From contig USBC01000027.1 in assembly GCA_900552845.1 (NCBI GenBank), positions 1 to 15,367 on the forward strand: a stretch of DNA of 15,367 nucleotides. Reading direction: 5' to 3'. Source of the DNA: an uncultured Oscillospiraceae bacterium (GTDB lineage Bacteria > Bacillota > Clostridia > Oscillospirales > Ruminococcaceae). The position numbers and the translations under genes were made by a program. The notes under the pieces were generated by a model that worked only from the letters and a program-made list of their open reading frames with translations, made no database searches and had not been told where the DNA came from. This document shows, one piece after another, positions 1 through 6,958 of this stretch; position 1 is the stretch's first letter; each line of letters begins with the position of its first letter.

Positions 1-15
1 TAGGACGGTTTCGGC

Positions 16-49
16 GGGCTTTGCCCACCGGCACCGGCGCAGCCGGTGC
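16..49. repeat. GC-rich hairpins at window edge
   Basis: Two adjacent hairpins are visible: GGGC-TTT-GCCC (16-26) and a perfect 8-bp stem GCACCGGC/GCCGGTGC with a GCA triloop (31-49). They lie beyond the terminator of the ispH-S1 operon, outside any gene. The triloop, stem length and GC richness resemble the hairpins inside the two cloverleaf-like elements at 5255-5342 and 11322-11399, so this may be the cut end of a third copy. That is an inference, because only part of the element would be present. Confidence 0.45.
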
Positions 50-97
50 GACCTGCGGCGGGAGTGAACTGCCCCCCTCTTTAAGTGCTGTCAATGG

Positions 98-129
98 AAA
101 AAGTCCCCCGACCTTAGCGGCCGGGGGAC
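98..129 (-). terminator. Intrinsic terminator of the ispH-S1 operon
   Basis: On the minus strand an 8-bp stem GTCCCCCG/CGGGGGAC (129-122 with 110-103) is followed directly by a run of five T (102-98). It starts 17 bases after the TAA stop of the S1 reading frame, where the end of the rpiR-cmk-ispH operon is expected. No gene is seen between here and the window edge. Confidence 0.85.
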
Positions 130-146
130 AGATGTTTAAGAGAAAA

Positions 147-968
147 TTATTCCTCAGCGGGAGCTTCTTCCTCGACAGGCTCCTCAGCGGGCTCCTCCTC
201 GGGGGCTTCTTCGGTCAGCAGAGCCTTGATGGAGAGGCTGGCGCGATGACGATCATAGTCCAGCTCGGTGATTTTGGCGTCAACGACCTGACCAACAGAC
301 AGCTTATCAGCAACCTTCTCGACACGCTCACGGGCGATCTGAGAAATATGGATCAAACCATCAATGCCGGGAATGATCTGCGCAAAAGCGCCGAAGGTGG
401 TGAGGGACATAATCTTGACGGGAACGACATCACCGACCTGATACATGGTCTTGATCTTCTCCCAGGGATTGTCCTCGGTCTTTTTGTAGATGAGGGAAAC
501 GCGGTTGTTTTCGCGGTCGATATCCTTAACGGTAACCTCGACGGTATCACCAATGGAAACGACCTCAGCAGGACTCTTAACACGCAGCCAGGTCAGATCG
601 GTGAGACCGATACGACCATCGACGCCGCCCAAATCAACAAACGCACCGAAGTTGGTGAGGCTCTTGACCTTGCCGGTGTAAACCTTGCCAACCTCGACCT
701 CTTCCCAGAATTTCTGAGCCAGCTCCTTACGGGCTTCGCGGGCTACCACGCTGATAGAGCCTACGGCACGGCGACGCTGACGGTTGGTTTCGAGAATCTT
801 GAAGCTGACTTCCTTGCGAAGCAGGGTATTCAGGTCGCCATCGCGGGGGATACCGGTCTGGCTGGCGGGAATGAATACCTTGACGCCATTGGTGAGAACC
901 AAAACGCCGCCCTTGATGACCTCAGTGACAACGCCGGTGAGGACCTCGCCGGTTTCGCCGGCATTCAT
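147..968 (-). CDS. rpsA: Ribosomal protein S1, domains 2-4 (C-terminal part of split IspH-S1 fusion)
   Basis: This is the 3' part of a clostridial IspH-S1 fusion: 273 aa if started at the ATG at 968. Three S1 (OB-fold) RNA-binding domains are visible at about residues 6-75, 92-162 and 178-250. The last two carry typical NFGAFVDL and TFGAFAQI cores. An acidic Glu/Pro/Ala tail follows (253-273). S1 domains bind mRNA at the ribosome; in clostridia the IspH-fused S1 is usually a single protein. Here the frame is continuous with ispH upstream except for one TAG at 996-998. The nine codons between the TAG and this ATG are open and fit an S1 linker. A purine-rich AGAAGG lies only 2 bases before the ATG, too close for a good ribosome site, so independent initiation is doubtful. 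The segment is therefore either stranded by a mutation, translated by readthrough, or intact in life with a sequencing error. Confidence 0.85.
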   Translation of the reverse strand: MNAGETGEVLTGVVTEVIKGGVLVLTNGVKVFIPASQTGIPRDGDLNTLLRKEVSFKILETNRQRRRAVGSISVVAREARKELAQKFWEEVEVGKVYTGKVKSLTNFGAFVDLGGVDGRIGLTDLTWLRVKSPAEVVSIGDTVEVTVKDIDRENNRVSLIYKKTEDNPWEKIKTMYQVGDVVPVKIMSLTTFGAFAQIIPGIDGLIHISQIARERVEKVADKLSVGQVVDAKITELDYDRHRASLSIKALLTEEAPEEEPAEEPVEEEAPAEE

Positions 969-995
969 GACCTTCTCGAAGCCGGCTACGGCGTC

Positions 996-2123
996 CTAAC
1001 GGGTCTTGGAGAGCATGGCGGTGCCTTCCACATCATTGACGCGGACGACCATCAGCTCCAGCTCATCGCCGATCTTGACAATGTCCTCGGGCTTGGCAGT
1101 GGGATCGCTGGTCAGCTGATCCAGCGGTACATAACAGGCATGCTTGGTGCCGGCGTCAACAGAAATTTCCGTCGGCTTAATGCCTGTAACAACGGCCGTT
1201 ACCTTCTCCCCATTATGTATACTTTTGGAGTATTGATCGAGCAGCTCCCCAAAGTTCATTTCTTCAGTGTTGTTTTCCAATACGCTCATGGAATTTTGAA
1301 CCTCCTTAATGATACAAGCCGGGGTTGAAGCGCCGGCAGTAATACCGATAAAATGGGCGTCCCGCAGAACCTCCCGATGGCGGCAAAGCTCTGCCGCCGT
1401 TTCGACCTGCACCGTGGGACAGATCCTGCCGCACAGCGCCGCCAGAGCCGTGGTGTTGGCACTATGTCGTCCTCCCACCACAATTATGGCGTCAGCAGAC
1501 TGCGCCAGCGTTTCCGCCTCAGACTGCCGCTCAATGGTCGCTCTACATATTGTATCAAATACTTTTAGATTTGTACACACTTTTTTTGCGAAAAAAATGA
1601 TTTTCTCCCATTCATGCAAAGAAAAAGTGGTCTGAGCCGCCAAAATGACGGGTATTTCACCGAAAAAATCCTCTTTTTCCAGTATTTCAGCCAGTTCCTC
1701 CTGCGTAGAAAAGGGAAAAGCACGCCCGCGGCAGTAGCCCAAAATGCCCTGAACCTCCGGGTGCAGATGCTGCCCCGCCAGCAGCAGGACGCCATGCGGA
1801 GGGACTTCGGCGGCAATGGTATGCAGCCGCCCGACAAATGGACAGGTGGCATCTACAATGGGATTGCCCTGCCTTTGCAGGGTATCGTAGACCGCGGGCG
1901 GTACCCCATGGGAGCGCAGCACAACAGCGATCCCAGCCGGTGCGTCCTCCGGCGTTTCGATAACAGGGACACCCTGCCGCGCCAGCTCCTGCACGACCTG
2001 CCGATTGTGGATCAGCTCACCCAGTGTGCAGGTGGGCTGTTTGGCTGCGCTTTCTTCCGTCAGCTCCAGTGCCCGGCGCACCCCGAAGCAGAAGCCGGCG
2101 GTTTTGGCAACGGTCACATTCAT
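996..2123 (-). CDS. ispH: 4-hydroxy-3-methylbut-2-enyl diphosphate reductase with first S1 domain (IspH), ended early by TAG
   Basis: IspH carries out the last step of the MEP isoprenoid pathway, reducing HMBPP to IPP and DMAPP with a 4Fe-4S cluster. The three cluster cysteines are present (Cys12 in GFCFGVRRAL, Cys94 in DATCPFV, Cys193 in DTICRATIERQ), as are the substrate-site His39 (GELIHN), His72 (RSHGVPP), His121/Glu123 (HPEVQG), Thr165-166, Ser221/Asn223 (SANTTAL) and Ser266. The enzyme domain ends near residue 283. An S1 domain follows (about 304-373) and then a TAG stop at 996-998. GGAGGG sits 5 bases before the ATG, which overlaps the cmk stop by ATGA. Clostridial homologues normally continue into three more S1 domains; here these are present in frame just beyond the TAG. 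The reductase itself should be functional because all its motifs lie upstream of the break. Confidence 0.93.
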   Translation of the reverse strand: MNVTVAKTAGFCFGVRRALELTEESAAKQPTCTLGELIHNRQVVQELARQGVPVIETPEDAPAGIAVVLRSHGVPPAVYDTLQRQGNPIVDATCPFVGRLHTIAAEVPPHGVLLLAGQHLHPEVQGILGYCRGRAFPFSTQEELAEILEKEDFFGEIPVILAAQTTFSLHEWEKIIFFAKKVCTNLKVFDTICRATIERQSEAETLAQSADAIIVVGGRHSANTTALAALCGRICPTVQVETAAELCRHREVLRDAHFIGITAGASTPACIIKEVQNSMSVLENNTEEMNFGELLDQYSKSIHNGEKVTAVVTGIKPTEISVDAGTKHACYVPLDQLTSDPTAKPEDIVKIGDELELMVVRVNDVEGTAMLSKTR

Positions 2124-2794
2124 TTGATCCCTCCGATTTGTCGGCGGATATAACCAAGCATGGCGTGTGCTGTTTGCTCAAAGTCAAGCTCGGAACTGTC
2201 ACAGAGCCAGGCATCTTCCGCCTGCCGCAGCGGGGCTGCGACACGGTGGCTGTCATCATAATCCCGCTTTTTTACAGCGGCAAGAACTTCTTCATAGCTT
2301 TCCTGAATCCCCTTTTGCTGTTGCTCTAGCCAGCGGCGGCGGGCGCGGGCTTCGGGTGCGGCGGTCAGATAAATTTTAATGGTGGCATCGGGCAGCACAA
2401 CCGTGCCGATATCCCGCCCGTCCATAATGACATTGTATTGCTGTGCCAAACTGCGCTGCTGCTCCAGTAAAAAGGCGCGCACCTGCGGCAGGGCGGAGAC
2501 CTGCGAGGCGGCAGCGGAGGCTTCCGGCAGGCGGATCGCTGCCGAGACATCTTCGCCGTTTAGGAAGATGCGCTGCTCGCCATTTTCAAATCGCAGGTCA
2601 ATATGGATATGCGGCAGCAGGGGCAGCACATCGGCAGGATCGGCAGGGCTTTTGCCCTGCCGCAGCACGGCAAGCCCCACCGCGCGGTACAGTGCGCCGG
2701 TATCTACGTGCAGAAAATGCAACTCCCCCGCCAGCCGCCGGCAGATGCTGCTTTTGCCGGCACCAGCCGGTCCGTCTATTGCAATGGAGATCAT
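2120..2794 (-). CDS. cmk: Cytidylate kinase
   Basis: Cytidylate kinase phosphorylates CMP and dCMP to the diphosphates with ATP, in the cytoplasm, for nucleotide salvage and RNA/DNA/lipid precursor supply. The 224-aa length is normal for the family. Visible motifs are the P-loop GPAGAGKS (8-15), the DTGALYR acceptor motif (31-37), DGRDIGTVVLPDA (125-137) and the lid/catalytic RDYDDSHR (177-184). The gene ends in an ATGA overlap with ispH, implying translational coupling. An AAAGGCGGG stretch lies upstream of the ATG at a somewhat long spacing. A 104-base gap containing a GC-rich palindrome separates it from the flavoprotein gene upstream. The cmk-ispH-S1 order is common in clostridia. Confidence 0.96.
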   Translation of the reverse strand: MISIAIDGPAGAGKSSICRRLAGELHFLHVDTGALYRAVGLAVLRQGKSPADPADVLPLLPHIHIDLRFENGEQRIFLNGEDVSAAIRLPEASAAASQVSALPQVRAFLLEQQRSLAQQYNVIMDGRDIGTVVLPDATIKIYLTAAPEARARRRWLEQQQKGIQESYEEVLAAVKKRDYDDSHRVAAPLRQAEDAWLCDSSELDFEQTAHAMLGYIRRQIGGIK

Positions 2795-2826
2795 AAAACT
2801 GTTCCCGCCTTTCCGTGTGCTTTACC

Positions 2827-2873
2827 GGAAGCCGAGCCAAACCCGCCGCGGGGCGGCGGGTAAGCCGGCTTCC
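2827..2873. repeat. GC-rich nested palindrome
   Basis: An outer 8-bp inverted repeat GGAAGCCG/CGGCTTCC (2827-2834 and 2866-2873) encloses a perfect inner hairpin CCCGCCGC-GGG-GCGGCGGG (2842-2860). It begins 25 bases past the stop of the upstream flavoprotein gene and lies before cmk. There is no T run on either side, so it does not look like an intrinsic terminator. It may be a simpler relative of the three-hairpin elements elsewhere in the window, or an mRNA processing or stability structure. Confidence 0.7.
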
Positions 2874-2898
2874 TGCACAAATTTCGTTTTTCCTGATA

Positions 2899-4137
2899 TC
2901 AAACTGCGGAGGTTCCGGCAAGGTAGCCGGTGCACCACGCAATTTGCAGGTTATAGCCGCCGGTCACGGCGTCCACGTCAATCACCTCGCCTGCAAAAGC
3001 AAGCCCCTTTACAAGTTTACTCTGCATGGTGCGGGGATCAATTTCTTTCACATTTACCCCACCCGCAGTGATGACCGCTTCCTCAATGGGACGCAGAGCC
3101 TGCGGAGTCAAAGGGAACGCCTTGATAAGTGCGCCCAACCGCTGCCGTTCCTCGCGGGTCATCTGGTTGACGCGGTGCTCGGCAGGGATACCGCTTTTTG
3201 CCACTACGACGGGGATAAGCGAGCGGGGCAGCAGTGCCTCCAATGCGTTGCCGAAGGCACGGTTGGGGCTTTGCTCAAAATCCCGCAGCAGTCGGGCGTC
3301 AAGCTGCTCAGCGGTCAATGCCGGCTTGCAGTCTATCGTTATACGGTAGCCTGCTGGGTTTTCCATGTAGCTGCTGGCGGTCAGTGCCAAGGGGCCACTG
3401 ATGCCGAAATGGGTAAACAGCATCTCACCCAGTTCGCTGTATATCGTTTTGCCGCTTTTCTTTTCAATAAGGTTTAGCGTTACATTGCGCAGGGAAAGTC
3501 CCATCAGCGCCGAAAACTGCTTGTCCGTGTTCTCGCAGATGATGGGCACCAGTGAAGCCCGCGGAGGAATGATGGTATGCCCAGCCGCTGCCGCCAGTGT
3601 GTAGCCGCTGCCGTCACTGCCGGTGGCGGGATAGCTTTTTCCACCGGTAGCAATCACCGTCAGAGGGGCAAAAAACTCCTCGCCCGCTTCGGTTTTCACA
3701 CCGATGACGGTACCGTCCTTTTGCAGCAGCTCGGCTGCCGTCGCCTGCCGGATCTGCGTGCCGCCCGCACGGGCAAAATGCACTAAGGCATCGGCAATAT
3801 CCATGGCACGGTCGCTGACAGGGAATACACGGCTGCCGCGCTCGGTCTTCAAGGGGACGCCAAGCCGTTCAAAGGTCGCCATCGTCTCCTGTGGGGTCAT
3901 GGCATAGATAGCGCTCATCAAAAAACGAGGGTTGCGCCGCACGGCAGCAATGAATTCCTGCGGGGTGCAATTGTTGGTTACATTGCAGCGGCCCTTTCCG
4001 GTCACCAGAATTTTTCGCGCGGGGCGTTCCCGCCGTTCCAGCACCAGCACCCGCTCGCCGTTCTGCGCCGCCCAGCCGGCAGCAAACAGCCCAGCCGCAC
4101 CGCCGCCGATGATGATACGGTCAAACTCATTTTTCAT
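2899..4137 (-). CDS. BaiN/HI0933-family FAD-dependent oxidoreductase
   Basis: This is a 412-aa flavoprotein of the HI0933/YhiN/BaiN family, typical in length. The N-terminal Rossmann dinucleotide motif is IIGGGAAGLFAAG (9-21), ending in the ribose-binding acidic VLVLER (30-35). The family signature GKGRCNVTNN is at 47-56, TGGKSYPATGSDGSGY at 164-179, and the C-terminal TAGGV (357-361) and FAGEVIDVDAVTGGYN (381-396) complete the FAD site. Family members are cytosolic. Some gut clostridial homologues have been linked to bile-acid ring reduction, but substrates of most are unknown, and nothing here picks one out. The ATG overlaps the stop of the rpiR-type gene upstream (ATGA), and cmk follows, so it belongs to the same operon. 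Assignment to family is firm; substrate is not known. Confidence 0.9.
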   Translation of the reverse strand: MKNEFDRIIIGGGAAGLFAAGWAAQNGERVLVLERRERPARKILVTGKGRCNVTNNCTPQEFIAAVRRNPRFLMSAIYAMTPQETMATFERLGVPLKTERGSRVFPVSDRAMDIADALVHFARAGGTQIRQATAAELLQKDGTVIGVKTEAGEEFFAPLTVIATGGKSYPATGSDGSGYTLAAAAGHTIIPPRASLVPIICENTDKQFSALMGLSLRNVTLNLIEKKSGKTIYSELGEMLFTHFGISGPLALTASSYMENPAGYRITIDCKPALTAEQLDARLLRDFEQSPNRAFGNALEALLPRSLIPVVVAKSGIPAEHRVNQMTREERQRLGALIKAFPLTPQALRPIEEAVITAGGVNVKEIDPRTMQSKLVKGLAFAGEVIDVDAVTGGYNLQIAWCTGYLAGTSAV

Positions 4138-5012
4138 GGTGCAGAATGGATCTCCTCATTTTTCTCATACACATCGTATTCGCTCCAGATACGCTCCAGC
4201 ATAGCGTAGGTATTGCTGGTCTCGTGCTTTTTACGCAGCCCTACCGCCACAATGATGGCATTGAGCAGGCTCATGGGTGCAACCAGCGAATCAACAAAGG
4301 ACGCCATCTCGCTGCGTGCCAGCAGGACATGATTTGCCATTGCCGCCAAGGGCGCGCTGGTGGAATCGGTGATGCCAATGATACAGGCACCTTGCTTTTT
4401 GGCGTAGTGCACCGCCTTCAGCGTCCGCTGGGAATAGCGGGGGAAGCTGATGGCAATGAGAACATCATTGGGACCGATTCGTAGCATCTGCTCAAAGGTC
4501 TCGCCCTGTGCAGCGCCTACATTTACCACGTCCTCAAAAATGTGATTAAAATAAAAAGACAAAAATCCTGCAAGGACGCCGGAGGAGCGCAGCCCTAAAA
4601 TATAGATGCGCCGGGCGTCGATGATGGAATCGATGACAGTATCAAAATCCTTGGGATCGATCTCCTCCTGCGTGCGGCGGATCTTATCGGCATCGGAGGA
4701 CATGACCCGATGCAGAACATCTACGCCGCCGGAGAGCTGTTCGTCAATGATCTCCATGCGCTGCACGGTAGTCAGACGGTTGCGGATAATGTCCTGCAGG
4801 GACTTTTGAAGTTGGGGATAACCCTCAAAGCCCAGCTCTGAGGCAAACCGCACCACAGTGGATTCGCTGACGCCAACCGTTTCGCCTAACTTGGCGGCGG
4901 TCATAAAGGCAGCTTTATCGTAGTGCTCCAGAATAAAAGCGCCGATGCGCTTCTGCCCCTTGGAAAAGCCCTTCATCTCGTTGCTGATTAGCTGAAGCAG
5001 ATCCTGTGTCAT
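4134..5012 (-). CDS. MurR/RpiR-family transcriptional regulator
   Basis: This is a 292-aa regulator with the RpiR architecture. The N-terminal winged/HTH domain spans about residues 1-77, with the recognition region LGETVGVSESTVVRFASELG at 42-61. A C-terminal SIS sugar-phosphate-binding domain covers about 125-255 (IYILGLRSSG at 136-145, ISFPRYSQRT at 188-197, ITDS at 214-217). RpiR proteins usually sense phosphosugars or amino-sugar phosphates and control nearby catabolic genes, but here the neighbours are housekeeping genes. I chose the ATG at 5012 because AAGAGGGG (5026-5019) lies 6 bases before it; an upstream TTG at 5018 would have no spacing at all. The gene heads an operon with its own sigma-A promoter and ends in ATGA overlap with the flavoprotein gene. 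Its ligand cannot be told from sequence. Confidence 0.92.
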   Translation of the reverse strand: MTQDLLQLISNEMKGFSKGQKRIGAFILEHYDKAAFMTAAKLGETVGVSESTVVRFASELGFEGYPQLQKSLQDIIRNRLTTVQRMEIIDEQLSGGVDVLHRVMSSDADKIRRTQEEIDPKDFDTVIDSIIDARRIYILGLRSSGVLAGFLSFYFNHIFEDVVNVGAAQGETFEQMLRIGPNDVLIAISFPRYSQRTLKAVHYAKKQGACIIGITDSTSAPLAAMANHVLLARSEMASFVDSLVAPMSLLNAIIVAVGLRKKHETSNTYAMLERIWSEYDVYEKNEEIHSAP

Positions 5013-5047
5013 GCCCAACCCCTCTTTTCTGTAAAGTATTCCTCCTT

Positions 5048-5076
5048 ATCATACCGAAACGGCGGGATAAAATCAA
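5048..5076 (-). promoter_or_regulatory. Sigma-A promoter of the rpiR-cmk-ispH operon
   Basis: On the minus strand TTGATT (5076-5071) and TATGAT (5053-5048) are separated by exactly 17 bases. The predicted start is near 5041, about 30 bases before the ATG of the rpiR-type gene. It lies just downstream of the terminator that closes the dpaAB transcript, so the operon starts afresh here. Confidence 0.8.
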
Positions 5077-5088
5077 GAGTTTTACGGC

Positions 5089-5124
5089 AAAAAACGCAAG
5101 AAAGAAAATTCTTTCTTGCGTTTT
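5089..5124 (-). terminator. Strong intrinsic terminator after dpaAB
   Basis: A perfect stem of about 15 bp (AAAACGCAAGAAAGA, 5091-5105, with 5110-5124) closes a 4-base loop. On the minus strand the downstream arm runs into six T (5094-5089). It lies about 240 bases after the dpaB stop and just ahead of the rpiR operon promoter. The arms begin and end in A/T runs, so it could also stop plus-strand transcription, although no plus-strand gene is seen here. Confidence 0.85.
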
Positions 5125-5254
5125 ATCGCGGATTGGGAGCGGTAAAGCGAAAAAAACCGCATCAATTTGAATAAAGGAAACAGTTTTGCAGGAAAAACAC
5201 CGTTTCTGCAAATGTCTTTCAATCGACTTGCTTGTGCTTTGCCAGCCGGCTTAT

Positions 5255-5342
5255 CGGGCGCAGCCCATCGACCCTGCGGGTCGATCCCTGCGGTCAATGA
5301 CCGCAGGCAGCCGCCTTTATGGGGCGGCTGGGGCTGCGCCCG
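5255..5342. repeat. Cloverleaf-like three-hairpin element (copy A)
   Basis: Perfect 12-bp outer arms, CGGGCGCAGCCC (5255-5266) and its complement (5331-5342), enclose three hairpins with at most one unpaired base between them. Hairpin 1 is 5267-5285 (8 bp, TGC loop), hairpin 2 is 5287-5307 (9 bp, AAT loop) and hairpin 3 is 5308-5330 (8 bp, 7-base loop). The whole folds as a four-way junction. It starts 21 bases after the dpaB stop and lies before the dpaAB terminator, so it would be in the 3' untranslated part of that mRNA. There is no tRNA anticodon arm, T-loop consensus or CCA end. The gene-free stretch 5027-5363 also holds the terminator and promoter listed separately; I see nothing else in 5125-5254. 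Confidence 0.88.
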
Positions 5343-5363
5343 GTTCCGTATATGGTGCGAGTG

Positions 5364-5939
5364 TTACCTCAGCAGCAACGGCTGGAGCTGCCGTCCCTCC
5401 ATTGCAGCAGCCAGTGTCTGTCCGGTAAGAGAAAGCTCTGCCACAAGGCTGGTGGGTTTCTTAACGGGATCGTCCTGCCCAAACGGAACAAAGAAGTAAT
5501 TCTTGCGGCACAGGAGTGTGCCGATATTTGGTGCGCCGGCAGAAAGCCCGTCATTGGTGGAAACCGCCAGTACCACCGGACGGTCGTTACGCAGATGCGC
5601 CTTTACTGCCATTGTTACCGGTGTATCGGTGATGCCGCAGGCGAGCTTGCCCAGCGTGTTGCCGGTGCAGGGTGCCACCAGCAAAAGATCCAGCAGCCGG
5701 CGTGGGCCAATTGGCTCTACCTGCGCCACCGAATGCCAGATAGGACGCCCGCACAGCGCCTCCACACGGTCACGCCAGTGCTCTGCTGTACCGAAGCGCG
5801 TATCGGTATCGTAGGTAATCGGGGACATAATGGGCTGGATTTCCCAGCCCTCGGCGGTAAGCTCCGCCATCATTTTCAGGGTGCGTTCCAGCGTGCAGAA
5901 GGAGCCGCAGAGGGCAAAGCCCAATTTCTTGTCGTTCAC
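5364..5939 (-). CDS. dpaB: Dipicolinate synthase subunit B
   Basis: DpaB (SpoVFB) is the flavoprotein-like subunit that with DpaA makes dipicolinic acid from dihydrodipicolinate in the mother cell of a sporulating bacterium; DPA then loads the spore core. At 191 aa it is the usual family length. It has the flavoprotein-like N-terminus LGFALCGSFCTL (6-17), the conserved APCTGNTLGKLA (89-100), DGLSAGAPNIG (130-140) and VPFGQDDPVKKP (151-162). The start is GTG at 5939, with GGAGG 8 bases upstream. It begins 3 bases after the dpaA stop, so the two are co-transcribed. A cloverleaf-like element and a strong terminator follow. No sign of truncation or missing motifs. Confidence 0.95.
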   Translation of the reverse strand: MNDKKLGFALCGSFCTLERTLKMMAELTAEGWEIQPIMSPITYDTDTRFGTAEHWRDRVEALCGRPIWHSVAQVEPIGPRRLLDLLLVAPCTGNTLGKLACGITDTPVTMAVKAHLRNDRPVVLAVSTNDGLSAGAPNIGTLLCRKNYFFVPFGQDDPVKKPTSLVAELSLTGQTLAAAMEGRQLQPLLLR

Positions 5940-5942
5940 TAT

Positions 5943-6812
5943 TCATTCCTCCCAGTGCGGCAGGCCGCGTATCACCTGCCCCAAGTATTCTCCGGCGGTG
6001 CGGGGGGCAGCCCTGCCCGGCAGACCCGGCGCAGCACGGTAGCGCAGTCCCAGCGCCTCGGCTTCGGCGGCGTTGCAGCCACCGGGGGCGCTTGCCAGCT
6101 CCACCAGTAAGGCATCTGGCGGAAGCTTTTGCAGCAGCTCATACGGCAGCACGGGGGCGGGCACGGTATTAAAAACGACTTCGCAGCCGTCCAGAGCAGG
6201 AGAAAGGCGGTTGATATCGCATGAGGTGAAGCCATCGGCGTAAATGCGTGCCTGCTGCTCCCGTCGGCGTGCGGCAGCCGTTACCTTTGCCCCCAGCGCC
6301 GCCAGCCGGCGGCACAGCGCACTGCCGCAGCGGCCATAGCCGAGCACCAGACATCGCATTCCCAAAAGGGTGGTATTCTGCTCCCGCATAGCAAGCGCTA
6401 CCGCTCCCTCTGCCGTTGCGATGGCGTTCAGCTCCTGCAGCTCGGGCTGCGCCAACAGGTCGGTGTAGGCAAGACGGCGCTCATCGGCAATACGACGACA
6501 GTCCGGCGGTAGCGTGCCGCCCAGCACCTCAGTACCTGCCGGAATAAGCAGAAGACAGCCGGCCAGTGTGTACTGCTCCGGGACCGTGGGGGAGCGCAGC
6601 ATACCGTCCGGTGTTGCGGTGGGCACCGAGAGAATGACCCGTTCGCTTTGCGGCAGCACGGCATCAGGTGGCTCCGGCTCAGGCAGCCGTTTCCCCAGTG
6701 CGCCGGTCGGCGAAAGTGCTGCCAGCCGCAGCGGATAGCCCGCCCGCCGCAGGCTGTCTGCCAGCCATGCCATGCGCTCGTCACCGCCCAGAATTGTTAC
6801 GCTCCGCTTCAT
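5943..6812 (-). CDS. dpaA: Dipicolinate synthase subunit A
   Basis: DpaA (SpoVFA) is the NAD(P)-binding, dehydrogenase-like subunit of dipicolinate synthase. The 289-aa length is close to the Bacillus protein. The N-terminal half begins VTILGGDERM (5-14), a second Rossmann motif LVLGYGRCGSAL (155-166) marks the nucleotide-binding domain, and the family stretches IATAEGAVALA (131-141), VELASAPGG (237-245) and APGLPGRAAPRTAG (261-274) are present. The ATG at 6812 has AGGTGAT about 6 bases upstream. In Bacillus the operon is driven by sigma-K in the mother cell; I looked for a mother-cell promoter and found none that is convincing. Its presence argues that the organism forms or descends from formers of endospores. 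Confidence 0.95.
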   Translation of the reverse strand: MKRSVTILGGDERMAWLADSLRRAGYPLRLAALSPTGALGKRLPEPEPPDAVLPQSERVILSVPTATPDGMLRSPTVPEQYTLAGCLLLIPAGTEVLGGTLPPDCRRIADERRLAYTDLLAQPELQELNAIATAEGAVALAMREQNTTLLGMRCLVLGYGRCGSALCRRLAALGAKVTAAARRREQQARIYADGFTSCDINRLSPALDGCEVVFNTVPAPVLPYELLQKLPPDALLVELASAPGGCNAAEAEALGLRYRAAPGLPGRAAPRTAGEYLGQVIRGLPHWEE

Positions 6813-6906
6813 CGGTAATCACCTACAGTCTATGTCAATATTGTTAATTATCGCTCAGGCGGGGGGTCCCGCTGCCCTATCCTATTCCGATACCGCACCA
6901 TGGGTG

Positions 6907-6938
6907 AAAAAAGAACGCCAACCATTACGGCAGGCGTT
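6907..6938 (-). terminator. Intrinsic terminator after the DUF6514-like gene
   Basis: On the minus strand a stem AACGCC/GGCGTT (6938-6933 with 6919-6914), extended inward by C-G pairs past a mismatch, is followed by a C and then six T (6912-6907). It starts 20 bases after the TAA stop of the small gene upstream and separates it from dpaA. Confidence 0.75.
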
Positions 6939-6958
6939 TCCATTTTTTACTTCTGCAT

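Noticed and set aside
21..1328. A 435-codon open frame on the plus strand
   Set aside because: It is antisense to the S1 and ispH genes, has no ribosome site, and its open state follows from the codon bias of the real minus-strand frame.
5255..5342. Copy A as a tRNA or tmRNA because of its cloverleaf look
   Set aside because: Arm lengths do not fit tRNA (12-bp outer stem, no 7-base anticodon and T loops, no CCA), and the loops lack tRNA-conserved bases.
6827..6851. CATAGACT with ATAATT upstream of dpaA as a sporulation (sigma-E type) promoter
   Set aside because: The predicted start would fall at or inside the dpaA ribosome binding site, leaving no usable leader, and the spacing from the -35 is off.
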